Below are positions 36,906-48,615 of a DNA stretch of 64,000 nucleotides, piece after piece; position 1 is the first letter of the stretch, and each line of letters opens with the position of its first letter. The stretch is from Lineolata rhizophorae (Eukaryota; Ascomycota; Dothideomycetes; Lineolatales; Lineolataceae): the NCBI GenBank assembly GCA_010093515.1, contig MU001674.1, positions 1,389,560-1,453,559 of the forward strand. The letters are read 5' to 3'. Below the pieces are notes generated by a model that saw only the letters and a list, made by a program, of their open reading frames with translations, was not told the DNA's origin and ran no database searches. The position numbers were made by a program, and so were the translations under genes.

Positions 36906-37715
36906 CTAAAGCACAGTATGAGCGCTTATCGAATGATGCCATACTGCTGAGTGTCTTACCTGGTGAGCGTTCCAATCTGACCGCACCCTAGAACTTCGAA
37001 CGACACAGAACAGGGCCGCGAGAGTCGCAGAAGCCACCAGGAGGAGAAGGAGCCATTGTCGTTGGGCCACAGCACTCGTGACAGACGTCCAAACGTGATA
37101 GCTGACCCCGAAGAAAATAAAGCATGCCGAAAGAGCAAGAATGCAGCGGCGTAGCCCCTGTTGAAGGGACACGAAGGAGGACGCCATGTTTGGAGGTAAA
37201 CAATCGACAAGATAGTCCAGTCCAGACCGGCCGGTGGCAAGGTTTGGTACAAGCCAGATGAAGAGGCGGCAACGGAGGCACTGTATAGGAAGGCAGCCAT
37301 CTGTGAAGATGTCCTCCATGAGGACCATCCCACCAAATGGCGCCGCCCTCCTGAGCGTGAATCGCAGGTCGAATAGATCCGGCGTGTAGCATAGGTGGAA
37401 CATGTATCGTGACCCAGTTCGACTGCCTGCAGACACGTTTCCTCCGTGGGAGAAGCGAGCCCGCGATCCTGTTTTGTCGTACAGTTGGCAAAGAATGGAG
37501 TGTTTCGAAAGGTCAGATGGAGAAAGGCTGACCGGACCATGTTTGGTCCAGGCCATGAGTTCGATCGTCGGGTTAGACACAGCGTCCCGGCGGCAACCTG
37601 AACGGCAAGATGGACATACCCGCGGCAGGCCTCGCACCGTCAGAGAATATGTCACGGTGTCGCAATCGCGAGCCTGCAGAAGCGGATCGCAGTGCGGAGA
37701 TTCCCAACGCCGCAT
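36906..37715 (-). CDS. Possible membrane protein of unknown function
   Basis: An uninterrupted 269-residue frame starts with an ATG at 37715. Its C-terminal third contains two hydrophobic stretches that could cross a membrane (around LRRCILALSACFIFFG and QRQWLLLLLVASATLAALF), separated by about 20 residues, and the middle has several cysteines. I recognise no family and see no splice sites that would extend it. It lies in the zone of decayed genes and could itself be a remnant or a chance frame. Confidence 0.3.
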   Translation of the reverse strand: MRRWESPHCDPLLQARDCDTVTYSLTVRGLPRVCPSCRSGCRRDAVSNPTIELMAWTKHGPVSLSPSDLSKHSILCQLYDKTGSRARFSHGGNVSAGSRTGSRYMFHLCYTPDLFDLRFTLRRAAPFGGMVLMEDIFTDGCLPIQCLRCRLFIWLVPNLATGRSGLDYLVDCLPPNMASSFVSLQQGLRRCILALSACFIFFGVSYHVWTSVTSAVAQRQWLLLLLVASATLAALFCVVRSSRVRSDWNAHQVRHSAVWHHSISAHTVL

Positions 37716-40700
37716 TCCCTGATGGTTGAACGAGCAAAGGAGACGGCAGAGCGCAAGGGATATGACGAGAAGACGGGATAAATAATCTCGAACGGAGCGG
37801 AGAGCGCTTTCAGGGGCTGCTTGGTTTGGGTGATTCGAGAAACGTCCAGACGTCGAAACTGATCAGCCGCGAAATGGCACAGTCGTGTGGTACACGCCTG
37901 TGCCTGGACCGATGTTTGGACGCAGTCCTCCACTGGGCTCAGCGGAGGCGTGGGCGTGGAGGGGAACGCGCCGCCGCCATCCGATGCCGGAAGATCTGTG
38001 GAGAGAAAGCCCAGGCCCGAGAAACCTTGGGTGAATCTGCTTTTGTTCGACACGGTCGAGGACGCAGAGGCTTCGTAGGGCGTGAGTGCGAGGCTTGCGG
38101 GAAGGCGAGCAGAAGGGCGCGGGCGGCGCTTTCCACCCACCGCGATGCCTGCGCGTCCACTGCGCGCCGGGGGAGCGAGTCGCATACGTCAAGACGCCTT
38201 TGGCCGGCCGTTCGAGGCCCGCGAGGCCGCTTCAGCCCCGGCCTAGCCGTCCAGGCCGAGCAGCGACGCGGCCCCAAGGCTCGAAGCGCGCGTCGACCCG
38301 GCGGGTGCCGCCCGTTAAGGTTTCGCCGCGGTGCGGCAGGCGCGCGGAGCGACGGTCCAGACGAGCTGGGATGGGCTGGGACGGGGTGAGATGGGCTGGA
38401 CCCGACGCCGTCTGGGCCCTGGGCCGGCGTCACATGCTCTCGTTGGGTCGAGAAGGCCGAGGCGCCCTGGCCGCCGGAGCAACGGCGCGGTGTTGAGCCA
38501 TCGTGAACCACGGATCGCCGACGATCAGCCTTGCTTCGGCCGCGCGCGCCGCGGCCGGCAGCAATCGGCGGGACGACTTCCCCCTCAGGCGTTTCCGCCG
38601 CCCGTTCGCCGGAAGCTTGCTGGAATCCCTGCGCGCATCTCCCTGCTATGAGTTCCGAGCTGGAGCGGATTCTCCCCCTCGCAGGGCTTGTGGGAGTAAG
38701 AGAGAAAGGGTCTTCACGGATTTCATGCCATGGACAGTGCGACATTAACGAATAAACATGAACCTCTCGAGCTCCGGATGTGGGCCCACGGTAAGGTGAG
38801 GTGGGAGTTCACTTTGTGTTAGACGCTCTTGAAGTCTATCTTAGGTTAGCAAAATTAGCAGGTGATATCCAATGGGATGAGACTCCAACTACCTCACGCT
38901 CCGATAATAAGCGGTATCTCCCCCAGCCACGGCGAGAAAACATCATGACAGCCTCCTCCACTCTCCAAGAACTGTACTCCTGCCTCTCTGAGATCTTCAC
39001 CCTCGACCCGAGCCCAAGAAGACGTCCAAACTCAAGCGCACGGATGCTATGAATGTCCCAACCTCTGTCCAGCACGAGGGCGACGAGCCGTTGAAGGTGC
39101 CCGTGGTGGAGCGGGCGAATTCGGCAAGTCTGAGATCGCAACGGAGAAGAAACTCGTGCTAACATACAACGTAACGCAGTTCCAGGTCGGCGGCGCACCG
39201 GCCCCCCACCTTCCTGATACGGACCCTCCAAGGCCCATACCAACCCCGAGCTCGAAGGAATCTCCGTCACCTCCGGCATGCCTTCCCCATCAGCGTATGC
39301 AACTGGGTGCCGCTGCCACAGCCCGATCCGTGCCCGGGTCTCGGGCGGAGAAGGAACTCGCCAACATCCAAGCAGGACGCCCTGCTGAAATGCTGCACGA
39401 CCTTCAAGATTCGTTCGAAAAACACGGCGTGGACATGCGGCAATGGGAATGGGATTTTCGATCCTTACCGCCGGTCGTAGTGGTGCTGGGCAGAGCTCAT
39501 AATGCAGTATTGGCACATTACGAGCCGAATGTGAGCAAGAAGAAGCGTGGCTTGGAGGATATGGGAGGGATGGAGGCAGCCAAGAAGGAGGGTGATTTGA
39601 AGGAGAAAAAGGTGGACGGTCACGAGGAAACAATCAACAAATCGCTGGTCATAGTTCGAGGCGAGCTTGACGGAGAAAATGGCACGAATGTGTTAGGATG
39701 GTCTCGTCTCAAAAAACAGGCATTTCTTTACTTCACGAAACTGATTTTTGACGCAGCAGTGGAATTTCACTATGAGGGGGAAGAGAGGTAGAAGGAGCTT
39801 GATAGGGAGGACAAGGACATGGAAAGTGATGGGGAGGAGGAGAAGTAGATAGTTGCTGAGTAACGGTTTGCGAAGGGTAACTACATCGATTCGAATATGC
39901 ACACACCACCTTTAACGACGGTCCAGTGAACCGAGAACTTGTGGATGGGGCTCTGTGTGGCGATGGAGAATAAGACACAGGGCTGGAGGTTCGTTGTTTT
40001 TCCGCAATTGGCCATGCGATCCAGACAATGTAGTGTGTTTTGCGCACAAGCCGCGGAGCCCGCAGCTTGGTTCTCTGCCTCGAGAAGGCCTTGCTCTCGG
40101 CAACAGCAAATACATAGGATGAGCATTGGCGCAAGCGACCCACCTAGTCGCGCAGCACCATCCCGTTCTAGAGCCCGTCGATAAATTTTGTGTGGCCTTT
40201 CCCCTGCCAAAATCCTGCGAAGTGAGCGCAGAGATGAGAACCTCGAGGTCTACGCCCACTGTGACGTCCGGATGGGGGTTTTTGACCGGGGAACGATCGT
40301 CTTTCTCCAGGACAAGGGCCGGAGCATTGATGACGGTCATGAAGCTCGGACTAAAATACGGCGGCTGCTAGGCTCCTGGCATCAGTTCCGGTCGCCAGGT
40401 GGTTTTTCTATGGATACAAAATTTTCTAGGCCGCAAGGCCTTAATGGCAGTGTAGAGTTTATCAATGAAGTCATCTTCACCAGTCTGAGCCCTGGCACTT
40501 TTGAGTCAGCCGTCGCAGACTTCTTTGGTTACGACGTCGAGTTCGACTCAGCGCTGCTCGGGGAACGTGGCGTTGACAACGCCTTTGATAGTAGTTTCGA
40601 TATCGTCAGGCGGCTCAGTACGGAGGCGGATGTGATTCTGGCAGCGGTAGACGGCGTTGGTATTAGAAGAGCTTTGAGTTCGGTCTGACCCTGTTTCCGA

Positions 40701-41261
40701 TTGGACTATGGAACGCTGCAACAAGGTCCGTTTGGAAGCATTGTTGGATGCGAAGTCTATCACGTCCTTACAGAGTGCTTGCGGTGATTCTGAGTTCTTC
40801 CCAGAGAGCAGAGGGAGTTGTTGGGACTGTTCTGAAGGACTTTCTGGGTCATCGGCTTCAGCTCGAGGATCTCGGGAACACTTTCGTTTGGTGCAGGCCG
40901 GTTGGGACTTGGTTACAGGAGGAATGAGGGATTTTTGGGCCTGTCTGGGCTAAGGAATGGTAGAAACTAGCGGCATGTTTTATAAACTTTAAATCTTTCA
41001 TTTTGAAAGGCGTAGCAACAAAGTCCATCATACCAGCCCCTTGTTACCATCGTATAGTCAAAGTTCCCGCGCCTAGCCGTAAGAGGTCCCGCTATCTCCG
41101 AATAGGGTATATCAAGACCACTAGCCATGTTCATCGCGAAATCTTGGCCGTGCTACTGAATCCCCCGCTGAACTGCCGGGCTGATCTTTCTTCAATATCC
41201 AGCAGCCCTAGCGTCATTTCCTTCTGCACTCCTTTCGAACCACAAAGCAACGGCGGGTAAA
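37716..41261. other. Accessory stretch with unrecognised open-frame remnants
   Basis: GC-rich sequence at 37830-38700 opens frames on both strands and no one of them is favoured. On the plus strand, 38944-39791 reads like a decayed gene: MTASSTLQELYSCLSEIF, then KLVLTYNVTQFQVGG and a charged helical part ending near 39791, with at least two changes of frame between them. A second plus-strand frame (40188-40688) ends in an acidic, hydrophobic segment and has no recognised family. I do not call genes here. Confidence 0.35.
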
Positions 41262-41780
41262 ATGTCACTGTACAAGCTGGTGGTGCTAGGAGGTGGGTAT
41301 GTGGATAAGACGGTGCTGGAGACTCAGGTATGCCTTTAGTTTTGAGTATTGGTAGGAGTATTGGCACGATGTGATAGCTTTGCTTGAATAAGTTCGTTGA
41401 GACCTACGACACTATGATCGACGATTCGTACCACAAGCAAGCGCAGATTGACGGGTCAGTCCTGCATGCTGGACGTGCTGGACGCCGCCGGACGGGAAGA
41501 TCACGTGGCGCTCTGGGACCAGTGGGTAAGGCATGGCGAAGGCTTCCCTAGTCTACAACATTTCCGACAAAGCATCCTTCACTCGCATTCCAAAGCTCCA
41601 CCGCGAAATTGAGCGAGTCAAGGAATCGGCGCTATCTGGAAATTTCAATGGTTTTCGGCCTCCACCGGATCAAGAATCGCTACCGATGCCGCCTATTATG
41701 TTGGTTGGAGACGAGTACGACGAGGTCACAGGGAGTGAAATTTTTGGGGGTGAGGGGGAGGAGGGAAAGAAGAAAGGGGT
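41262..41780 (+). pseudogene. Degenerate Ras-family GTPase (Rap/Rsr1/Krev-like)
   Basis: Starting at an ATG at 41262 the sequence reads MSLYKLVVLGGGYVDKTVL, a close match in pattern to the start of Rsr1/Krev-type Ras proteins. After a probable intron it continues FVETYDTMIDDSYHKQAQIDG, then SCMLDVLDAAGREDHVALW and YNISDKASFTRI. Shifts of frame lie near 41455 and again near 41545. The nucleotide-binding boxes are all damaged: the P-loop glycine pattern is changed, the switch I threonine is lost, the DTAGQ box reads DAAGR and the guanine-specificity box (normally NKxD) reads DEYD. It is therefore a dead duplicate; the working gene should lie elsewhere in the genome. The right boundary is approximate. 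Confidence 0.75.
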
Positions 41781-43585
41781 CGGCATTGTCTTTTTCTTTC
41801 CCGCAACAACGATACCTATCCCAAAGAAAGCCACAGCTGCTATGCCGCCTTTTCGTCTACCTCCAGGACCTGTCAATTTCACGTCCAGATCCTTTACGCT
41901 CAAGGTGACCTAATCACCACCGCTTCTATCCACCTCGTGCTATGGAGCCAACAGGCCCTGGTTTCAGTCTGTGCACCTTCAAGAATGACCCTCACCATTT
42001 CTCGGGGCCAAGGGTGGAGGGCATGCCGTAGCCGACGCAACCGTTCATTCGGTCCGACGATACCCGCGAACTTCCCCCCTGGGACCCGCGAGCCCAATAC
42101 TGAAGCGAGCAACGACCATCTCTCCGGCCGGGCAGCCCCAAGGCCCAAGGCGCCGCTGCAGCATCCCAACGAGACCTGGGAGGAAGTCGCAAGGTATGTC
42201 GTCCATGCTCCGGCCAGTGCGGATGCTACCGATCCGAACGAGATTGGATCGTGGGCGCGCTTCCACCTTCGACCGGCAAAGAAAGCTGGAGCAGCAATGA
42301 CGACGGCGATGAAGGCAACGAGTTGCCTTTGATTGATTTCCTCCTCTGCGACAGCGCGCACCCGGGGAACTCGCCTCGACAGGACAAGAGAGTCGACGAT
42401 GAGAGATTGTCGGAACCGCATTCATTTGGACCGTGCGCTAACCCGATTTCTGGGACCGAAGAATTTTGACCTTACTGCTGAACCGAATGAGTGACGACGA
42501 GAGATCCGACTCGGGCCCGACGACTCTTCAAGACTCTATCGGCCCCACGACCGACAGCCGGGGCGAAAACGAACCGTCAACCGCAAGCATATGAGCCTGG
42601 CGCCCAGCTCCGAGCTCCCGAAGCGCGTTCGTCGAGAGAGCCCGTCTCCGGCATCGAAGAGAACCCGGCCAGTGCAGAGAGTCTTAGGTTGTCAATTTCA
42701 ACGAGCGCTGGCATGGAGGTGACCAATCCTAGGAAAAAGGTTCGCGGCGAATGAAATTGTTCCTCCGCATGACCTTGAGCATTCAGCATTGACCAGTTGG
42801 ACGGCATTGTTTCGGTCAAGGCGAACAGCATGGGCCCAAATCCGAATTATTGGGTCTGGACCAAGCGATATGAAACGTTCTAAAGACGCATTGTCGAACC
42901 AAAGTGCGAACCCTTGGCTCGCGAGGGTCCTAAGGTCCAGCGTTCCTATTCCTACGGCGTCAGCAAGTCGAAAGCAACCGCCTGGCCGTTCCCCACCGGC
43001 CTCAAAGCGGTCAATTTGGAAGGCATGCCCTGGGCTGAGGTTCCGGGACAGTTCCCGTACCGGGCCGAAGACGAGGTGAAGGCGGAGTGGGACTTGCTGC
43101 AAGCGGAGTAGACCGTAGAGTCTGGGGCTGAGGAACACGGGCCCCCAAAATGACGACATTGAAATTCCAGAACTCCTGAGGATTCCGAAACGGGCCTTTA
43201 GATGTCATGCCCCTGGTTTCTAGGATACTCTCCTCCGATCGCAGTGCTAGGTTCTCTTCCATCTCTGGGATTTGAAAGCTCCTGGGTGATCTTTCTCCAA
43301 CCTCGTCTGGAGCCCGTCGACTGACACAACCCAAGTTTGAATATGTCGGAGGGAAGTAGATGCAGTACAAGGTCAGATAGAAGGGACATCCTGGAAGACG
43401 TGCCTGCTGAATCGAAGTGGAGTCCAAAGCGTCAACGATTCGAGAAACAACATGCCGGTCTTCGGACTGCGCCTCGCCGATCAGCAAAGGGAAAACAGCT
43501 ATCAGATACTCCTTGAAGCGCAGCACGTCGGGTACATGGACTATGCTCTCATTTCTAGGGATTGAGTAAGGGTCTAATATTGCCA
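41781..43585. other. Accessory stretch with unrecognised fragments
   Basis: Open pieces on the plus strand at 42489-42600 (MSDDERSDSGPTTLQDS...) and 42780-43111 (ending WPFPTGLKAVNLEGMPW and DEVKAEWDLLQAE) look like parts of a decayed gene but contain stops and change frame, and I do not recognise the family. No intact gene is supported. Confidence 0.3.
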
Positions 43586-44192
43586 TTAGGCCCATGTCTC
43601 GCTTGCAAGATATGGGAATAACACAATACAAGCCTTGGAGAAAACAATGCCGCATTCAACGAGAGTCCATGTAGTCCTCCACAATGGATGCCAGGCTAGA
43701 TGCAGCCACATTGATAGTAGAGCTACCGAGAAGAAATGATAAAATAAAACTGCAGGATTCCTCGTGATGCCGGCTAGTAATCCTGCCGGCCCTTCGACAG
43801 GTGCGCTACCTTGCTGAAAGTATTCGAAACACCCTCTTTGAAGTGCCTTTAGATAGACATCCGTAAAGCGCCTCTGCGAGGACGTTGATAGTCGAGGCCA
43901 AGTCTTTACGATGCCGGTAGAAGATCGTCATTTGCTTCCGAACAAGATCCATGTCAGCTATATCGCGAACAACACAAGGGGAGAGCAGATTTCGGAGATG
44001 GAGGACGTCGTTGAGTACGACGGTCATCCCGCCGCCCATGAGGGGGTGCCGCATGCTCATCGCATCTCCAAGAATGATCAGGCCCGGGATGCGGCTTTGG
44101 CTGGGTTGGAGAAAGGAACTTGCTATGCATTTCGGGCGGCTTCCGTCCAGCGCCTTCAGGGATGGTTGAATACGTCTTGGCGGCGGCAGATA
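43586..44192 (-). pseudogene. C-terminal remnant of squalene epoxidase (Erg1-like)
   Basis: Reading leftward from about 44192 the frame gives PRRIQPSLKALDG, then the diagnostic FAD-binding block PGLIILGDAMSMRHPLMGGGM and VLNDVLHLRNLLS, and ASTINVLAEALYG. One shift of frame follows near 43860, after which the family pattern resumes as LKALQRGCFEYFQQG, PVEGPAGLLAGITRNP, VLFYHFFSVALLSMWLHL and a hydrophobic C-terminus that stops at 43586. The N-terminal FAD-binding (Rossmann) half is absent. The family enzyme makes 2,3-oxidosqualene in the ergosterol pathway at the endoplasmic reticulum; this copy cannot. It is a truncated duplicate of an essential gene. Confidence 0.85.
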
Positions 44193-44487
44193 AGTTACGG
44201 CCCGGCGATGTTTACAACACAGCCATGAGCAACAAAGCAAGGTGCGAACAAAAAGCAGCTCTTCTGCACAAAAACAATTGAAATCTATTGAACTGCGAGA
44301 CAAAAGTGACGTCGGAGGTTGCGATCCCGTACTGTAGCCTTCACTCGGCTGTGGCGCGTGGGGTTGCCAAGGCCAACCGGCAACCCCGTGTGCCTGTTGG
44401 CGCCGTAAACAAAATACATCACATGCAGTTCATTCCCATTTTCTGGGATTTCAACGCACGACTTGAGCCTCAACACTATCAATATTG
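44193..44487. other. Short spacer between two broken genes
   Basis: The squalene epoxidase remnant reads left and the HNH-family gene reads right from here. No further gene is visible. Confidence 0.5.
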
Positions 44488-45711
44488 ATGTCCACCCGTA
44501 CCGCATACGAGGATCCCTCCCATCTTGACGGCGCCCACGACCTCCCCGCAAACGTCAATGATGTGACCGTCACGATTCGGCATCCCGGATATGACGACAA
44601 CTGCAACATTCTGATGCTGCTTCCCGGGCTTGACGACGTGGATGGCGCGATTGATTACGACACTGCGCTCGCTGCGTGTGGCATCGCGGCGGATAACAAC
44701 TGGGAGGGCTTCTTCACGCTGGATCAAGCTGGACGGCATCGGGTCGTGCGACCGGCAGATGGGCTGCTTCGAGAGAAGGATTGTTACTTTCACGTTCCTG
44801 GTAACGCGTCGGGTCTGTGGCCGTGTCTAACAGCCTCGTGTAGGAGCAGGGAGGCTAATCTGTCGCAGTAGGAATCTACCCCATCGTCCCAAGTTTTCGC
44901 GACTGGCAATTCCCGCGATCTCTTCCATCGCCATGGAAAGAGTGCACTGTCTCGCCAGCACCTGCGCACCGCATCCCTCGCGAAGTCACTCTCACCGAGG
45001 CCGTCCTTGCTCGCGATATATCCTGCCGACTCACAAACCATATTGAAGGAACGGAGAACGCGCACCTTATTCCGAGGACGGAGAAAAAATGGTTCGATAG
45101 GAATGCGATGGCCAGGTTCGCACAGATATCCTGTGCTGGCGTTGATGCTATCAACGTGCCGCGGAATGCTATAGCTTTGCGTTCGGATATCCATACGCTC
45201 TTTGACAACAAGAGATTTGTAATTGCCCCGAAACAATCGCCTTAGGGTACGCTGTCTTGGTTCGCGCATGTTCTTATCCCAGGCCAACATCCTCAGATGA
45301 CGCAACTCTATCACAATGTCGCTATGCAGCCCTTCGCCAGGATCGCTATCGAAAACATTTTCGCACGCTTCGCATGGGCCATTTTTGACTCCATTCACAT
45401 CTTCATCTCACAGGGCACTCCGTGCTCTGTCTATTTGTGGTGAATTCCGTCCAAAAACTCTTGAGTTAGCCGGGGAGCAATTGCAAGCTCATTTTGGACG
45501 GCAGTATCCAAATTCGCGAAGCAGCAGTCCTCGAAAGAAGAGCGGCAGCCCTTCTAAGAGACCGGGAGCAGAGGACACAGAAGACGAGGCTGATGAACCA
45601 CTTCGTGGCAGGCAGCGGAGACGAAGCTTCAAGTCCTCTTCTGTGGAATCCCGGGAAGGTACGCTGTGGTTGACGGATGACGAATCAGCTTCATATGAAG
45701 AGGCAAGTTAG
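44488..45711 (+). pseudogene. Interrupted HNH-nuclease-family gene of fungal type
   Basis: The ATG at 44488 starts MSTRTAYEDPSHLDGAHD and a conserved-looking N-terminal part (VTIRHPGYDDNCNILMLLP). A probable intron begins at 44801 (gtaacg) and ends at 44868 or 44871. The next exon reads YPIVPSFRDWQFP and then the HNH core GTENAHLIPRTEKKWFDRN, followed by NAIALRSDIHTLFDNKRF, the pattern of a large family of fungal HNH proteins. The later part (FARFAWAIF and a Ser/Arg-rich acidic tail ending at 45711) is recognisable, but the frame is interrupted about twice, so the gene looks broken. The role of this family in fungi is not established. Confidence 0.7.
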
Positions 45712-47649
45712 GAAACGCTAGGACTCACAGACAATGTAGACTTTCCCCGGACGCATGATGCCGATGTGCCACTGACAAGCTCTGAAGTTGACAGAGTGAA
45801 CAGTGTTTCTCACAAGAGACAACGCATGCAAGGGACAGACTGACTTTGAGATGAGGGAATTGGGATTCCGCATGGCCGAATCTGTTCTCCCGCTCACACT
45901 CGAGCATTGTCGTGATCGTTGGAGTCGTGCTAGTTATTTAGCTCTAGTGTCTTCGCGTACTCGACACTACCTTTGGCGATTGGTATCAACAGCCACACTT
46001 GCTGCATTGCGAGGGATAAGGAGGAAAGGATGTGTTTCAAATCTGCAGCTGGATAGGGAGATATGTGCGTGCTCCCGCGAGTCGCCTGTCCTGCGAGTCG
46101 ATCGAACAACAAAGCGAAAATTTCCAGCGGCAGGACACTCTCTTCACGAAAGGCTGCAACCTATGGAAGATGAGGGTAAATGTGTTTGCTAGTACGCAGG
46201 AAACGTCGATGCCATGTCTCTTATGACTAGCAAGGACTTCTCCTATCATATCGAGGGCAAAGGTTTTGTTGCATCACTTGATGGTTCTTAGTTACTCGAC
46301 TGACCATGTTTTAGGCTAAATTCTACCCTCAATCAAGACACCACCGGATTTCCTAAGGCAGAATGACGAAGGCAAAAGAAGCTGGGGTCCAAGAGTCACT
46401 GAGAGTGGGGGACCCTTTGTTGAGATACCTTGTAAATAAATATCTTTCCCTATGAGTCGGAGAGCGCGTGAGAGAAATGGGATTATCCAGTAGCGAGTAT
46501 GACAACTAGTGCTCGGAGGTAACCTTCATGTCGCTGCGTAAAATATAAGAGCTAGTATGTGTATTAGAGTCGCTCAGAACCTACGAGCTAAAAGAAGTGA
46601 AAGGGCGCTTAACCTCAGCCTCAGCGTGTTGCTTCAAGCAATGGATCCACTAAAATCGGGAACTCCTACGTAGGGCGAGAAGGGGACTAAAACCAGGCAT
46701 CATACCTTATAGCATGAGAAGGTAACTGAGTCCAGGCATCAAACCTATAGCACGAGAAGGTAACTGAGTCCAGGTACACCCGCCACCTAACGCGAGGTGA
46801 CCAAAACTAGGCTACTTACATCCCTGGTTGGAGGTGTGGGGGCCGCGAAAGCTGGTCCGCCGCTTTTCCATGCCGAGGACGAGGAGACATCGGGCAGCGG
46901 GTGAAAGGAACCAGACCGGCAGGGCAGTGGAACGGCCCGCAAATGCCCGCGTACTCAAACATCAGCGACCGATTTTATTGGGCGTGCCAACCCAGCCTCG
47001 CTTTGAGCGACAGGCTTCATCTAGAAGTCATTCGGCTCCCACGTCTGTATTCTTCCTGCCAGGCACGAATGTCATCAGCGAGGTGCATCAAACCGTATCG
47101 GACAAGCCACGGAGCAAAGCAAGCTGCTACCGCAACTGGAGTAAGCCGACTTGGGCATTATGGTCCCGACAACTAGTTGGCAAGCAGTACATTGCTGCGG
47201 CCTTGCAATCGCTCCCGAACAGTGAGAGGCACATTTGCCACATTGTAGGCAAGAATTGATAACCCTCGTGCAAAGGCTGCTGTTCGGTGGGTCCCAATGT
47301 GCATAAATAAGTAACGGACCTTAGGTAGATGCTTTGCGTGCACTATATGCCATTGCTCATGGATTCATAGCACCCGCACCAGAGTGCGTGCACGATCGTC
47401 TTAGTGGCCAAGGAACACGCAGACGGGCGCTCGGGCTACCAGGGCGCCTTCATGTGCTCCTTGTGGCACTCTCCACCCAAGCGACGCTGTCCATTTCCAC
47501 GCCCTTGCCGTTTTCCCATCTAAGTGTTCTTCATTCGTGATTGTGATGCACTTTATTTGAATTTATATGCGCATGAAGAAAGGTCAAAGTCCTCGCATAC
47601 TAGGCAATGAAAACCGGACAGTCTACATCCTAAAGAGTATCAGAATATG
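45712..47649. other. Accessory stretch without a supported gene
   Basis: Contains a tandem pair of 39/38-bp repeats at 46692-46768 and otherwise short open frames with no recognisable domain. An open plus-strand frame at 46828-47259 is compositionally plain and I do not call it. Confidence 0.4.
46692..46768. repeat. Tandem pair of about 39-bp repeats
   Basis: Copy one (46692-46730) and copy two (46731-46768) share ccaggcatca, cctata/ccttata, gagaaggtaactgagt; a third partial start (ccagg) follows. The copies differ at a few positions and by one base in length. Confidence 0.85.
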
Positions 47650-48172
47650 TTATTCCAGCGCAACAATGGACTTATATGAAGGCATTCGTCGCAGAAAAAA
47701 CTTAGTCCCGTCATTGTTATGCCAAATGGAAACTGGCCGAAAACCTGCGTCTTTGGCCATGTTCGACGATTCTAGATTCCTCCAGAGAAAGGTGAAGCGT
47801 TGTTGCGATGGAAAACCCCAATAGAAAGCGGCGTCCAAGCACTTGAAGGCTTCATAATTTCTATCACGTCCTTACTCGAGTATGTATTCTTCGAAAGCCG
47901 ATGCCATTCTAGTTTACAGCTCTATAAGCCCAATGGAGTAGTGACCATATATTTCTGCTCCCTGAAGTGTTCATGTTCATGCGGGTTTCAAGAAGTCTCC
48001 TCAGGATCGTGCGAGAGCTGCCCGATGCTGCGTAATGGAGAACAGTGTTCCCATTGCCATCCAAACCTTTGAGTGCAATCATGGCAAAGATTTCTACATG
48101 GCCGATTCTAGCCGTAATGTGGAGAGCATTTCTCCCTTGATGATCAGTGTGTAAGTAAGCGTTTATCCACAC
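47650..48172 (-). pseudogene. Ankyrin-repeat protein remnant
   Basis: Reading leftward from 48172 the frame gives two or more ankyrin-like units: DHQGRNALHITARIGHVEIF and DGNGNTVLHYAASGSSRTIL, then a weaker third unit. Stops follow at once after this part, and a short frame from 47838 (ending near 47650) continues in the same direction. No start or complete gene is present. This is a fragment of the kind of ankyrin protein that is abundant in fungal accessory regions. Confidence 0.6.
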
Positions 48173-48615
48173 AATTTCTTACTTGGTTACATATGTAGCC
48201 GCCACAGACTGGGCGCCAATGAATGCTAGTGTCAAGATGTCATTGACGCTAGTGGAAGTTAAAGGCGACCAATCATTGCTCTTAGAGTAGTAGCAAAGCG
48301 GCTTATTTCAAAGCCATCATGGCGTGGCGCGCTTGCTAATTTTTGCACTACCATGTATTGACGCTAGCAACATCTTTGCTCATAGTTTTTCATAAAAACA
48401 AATTAGTCAGGCGTAAGAGGTTTGACAAGCAAACTCTTCTCACCTAGCAACTATTATTGTCTATTACTCTACTAATATCCCTACACCAAGCATGCAGGTA
48501 CAGAATGGTAATGTCCTGATATAGAGGACCTGGTCTAACATTACAGCAGCACGTTTTCGAGAAGTATTCAACCTGACAGCTTTTATGCAAAACTTTGCGG
48601 AAACACGCCGTCGCC
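48173..48615. other. Upstream region of the APH-like gene
   Basis: AT-richer sequence with no gene; the repeated word cattgacgctag occurs at about 48241 and a close variant (tattgacgctag) near 48356. It must include the promoter of the gene at 48616 if that gene is expressed. Confidence 0.5.

Noticed and set aside
38836-39633. 265-codon minus-strand frame
   Set aside because: The plus strand in the same place has a more protein-like charged composition; neither has a recognisable family.
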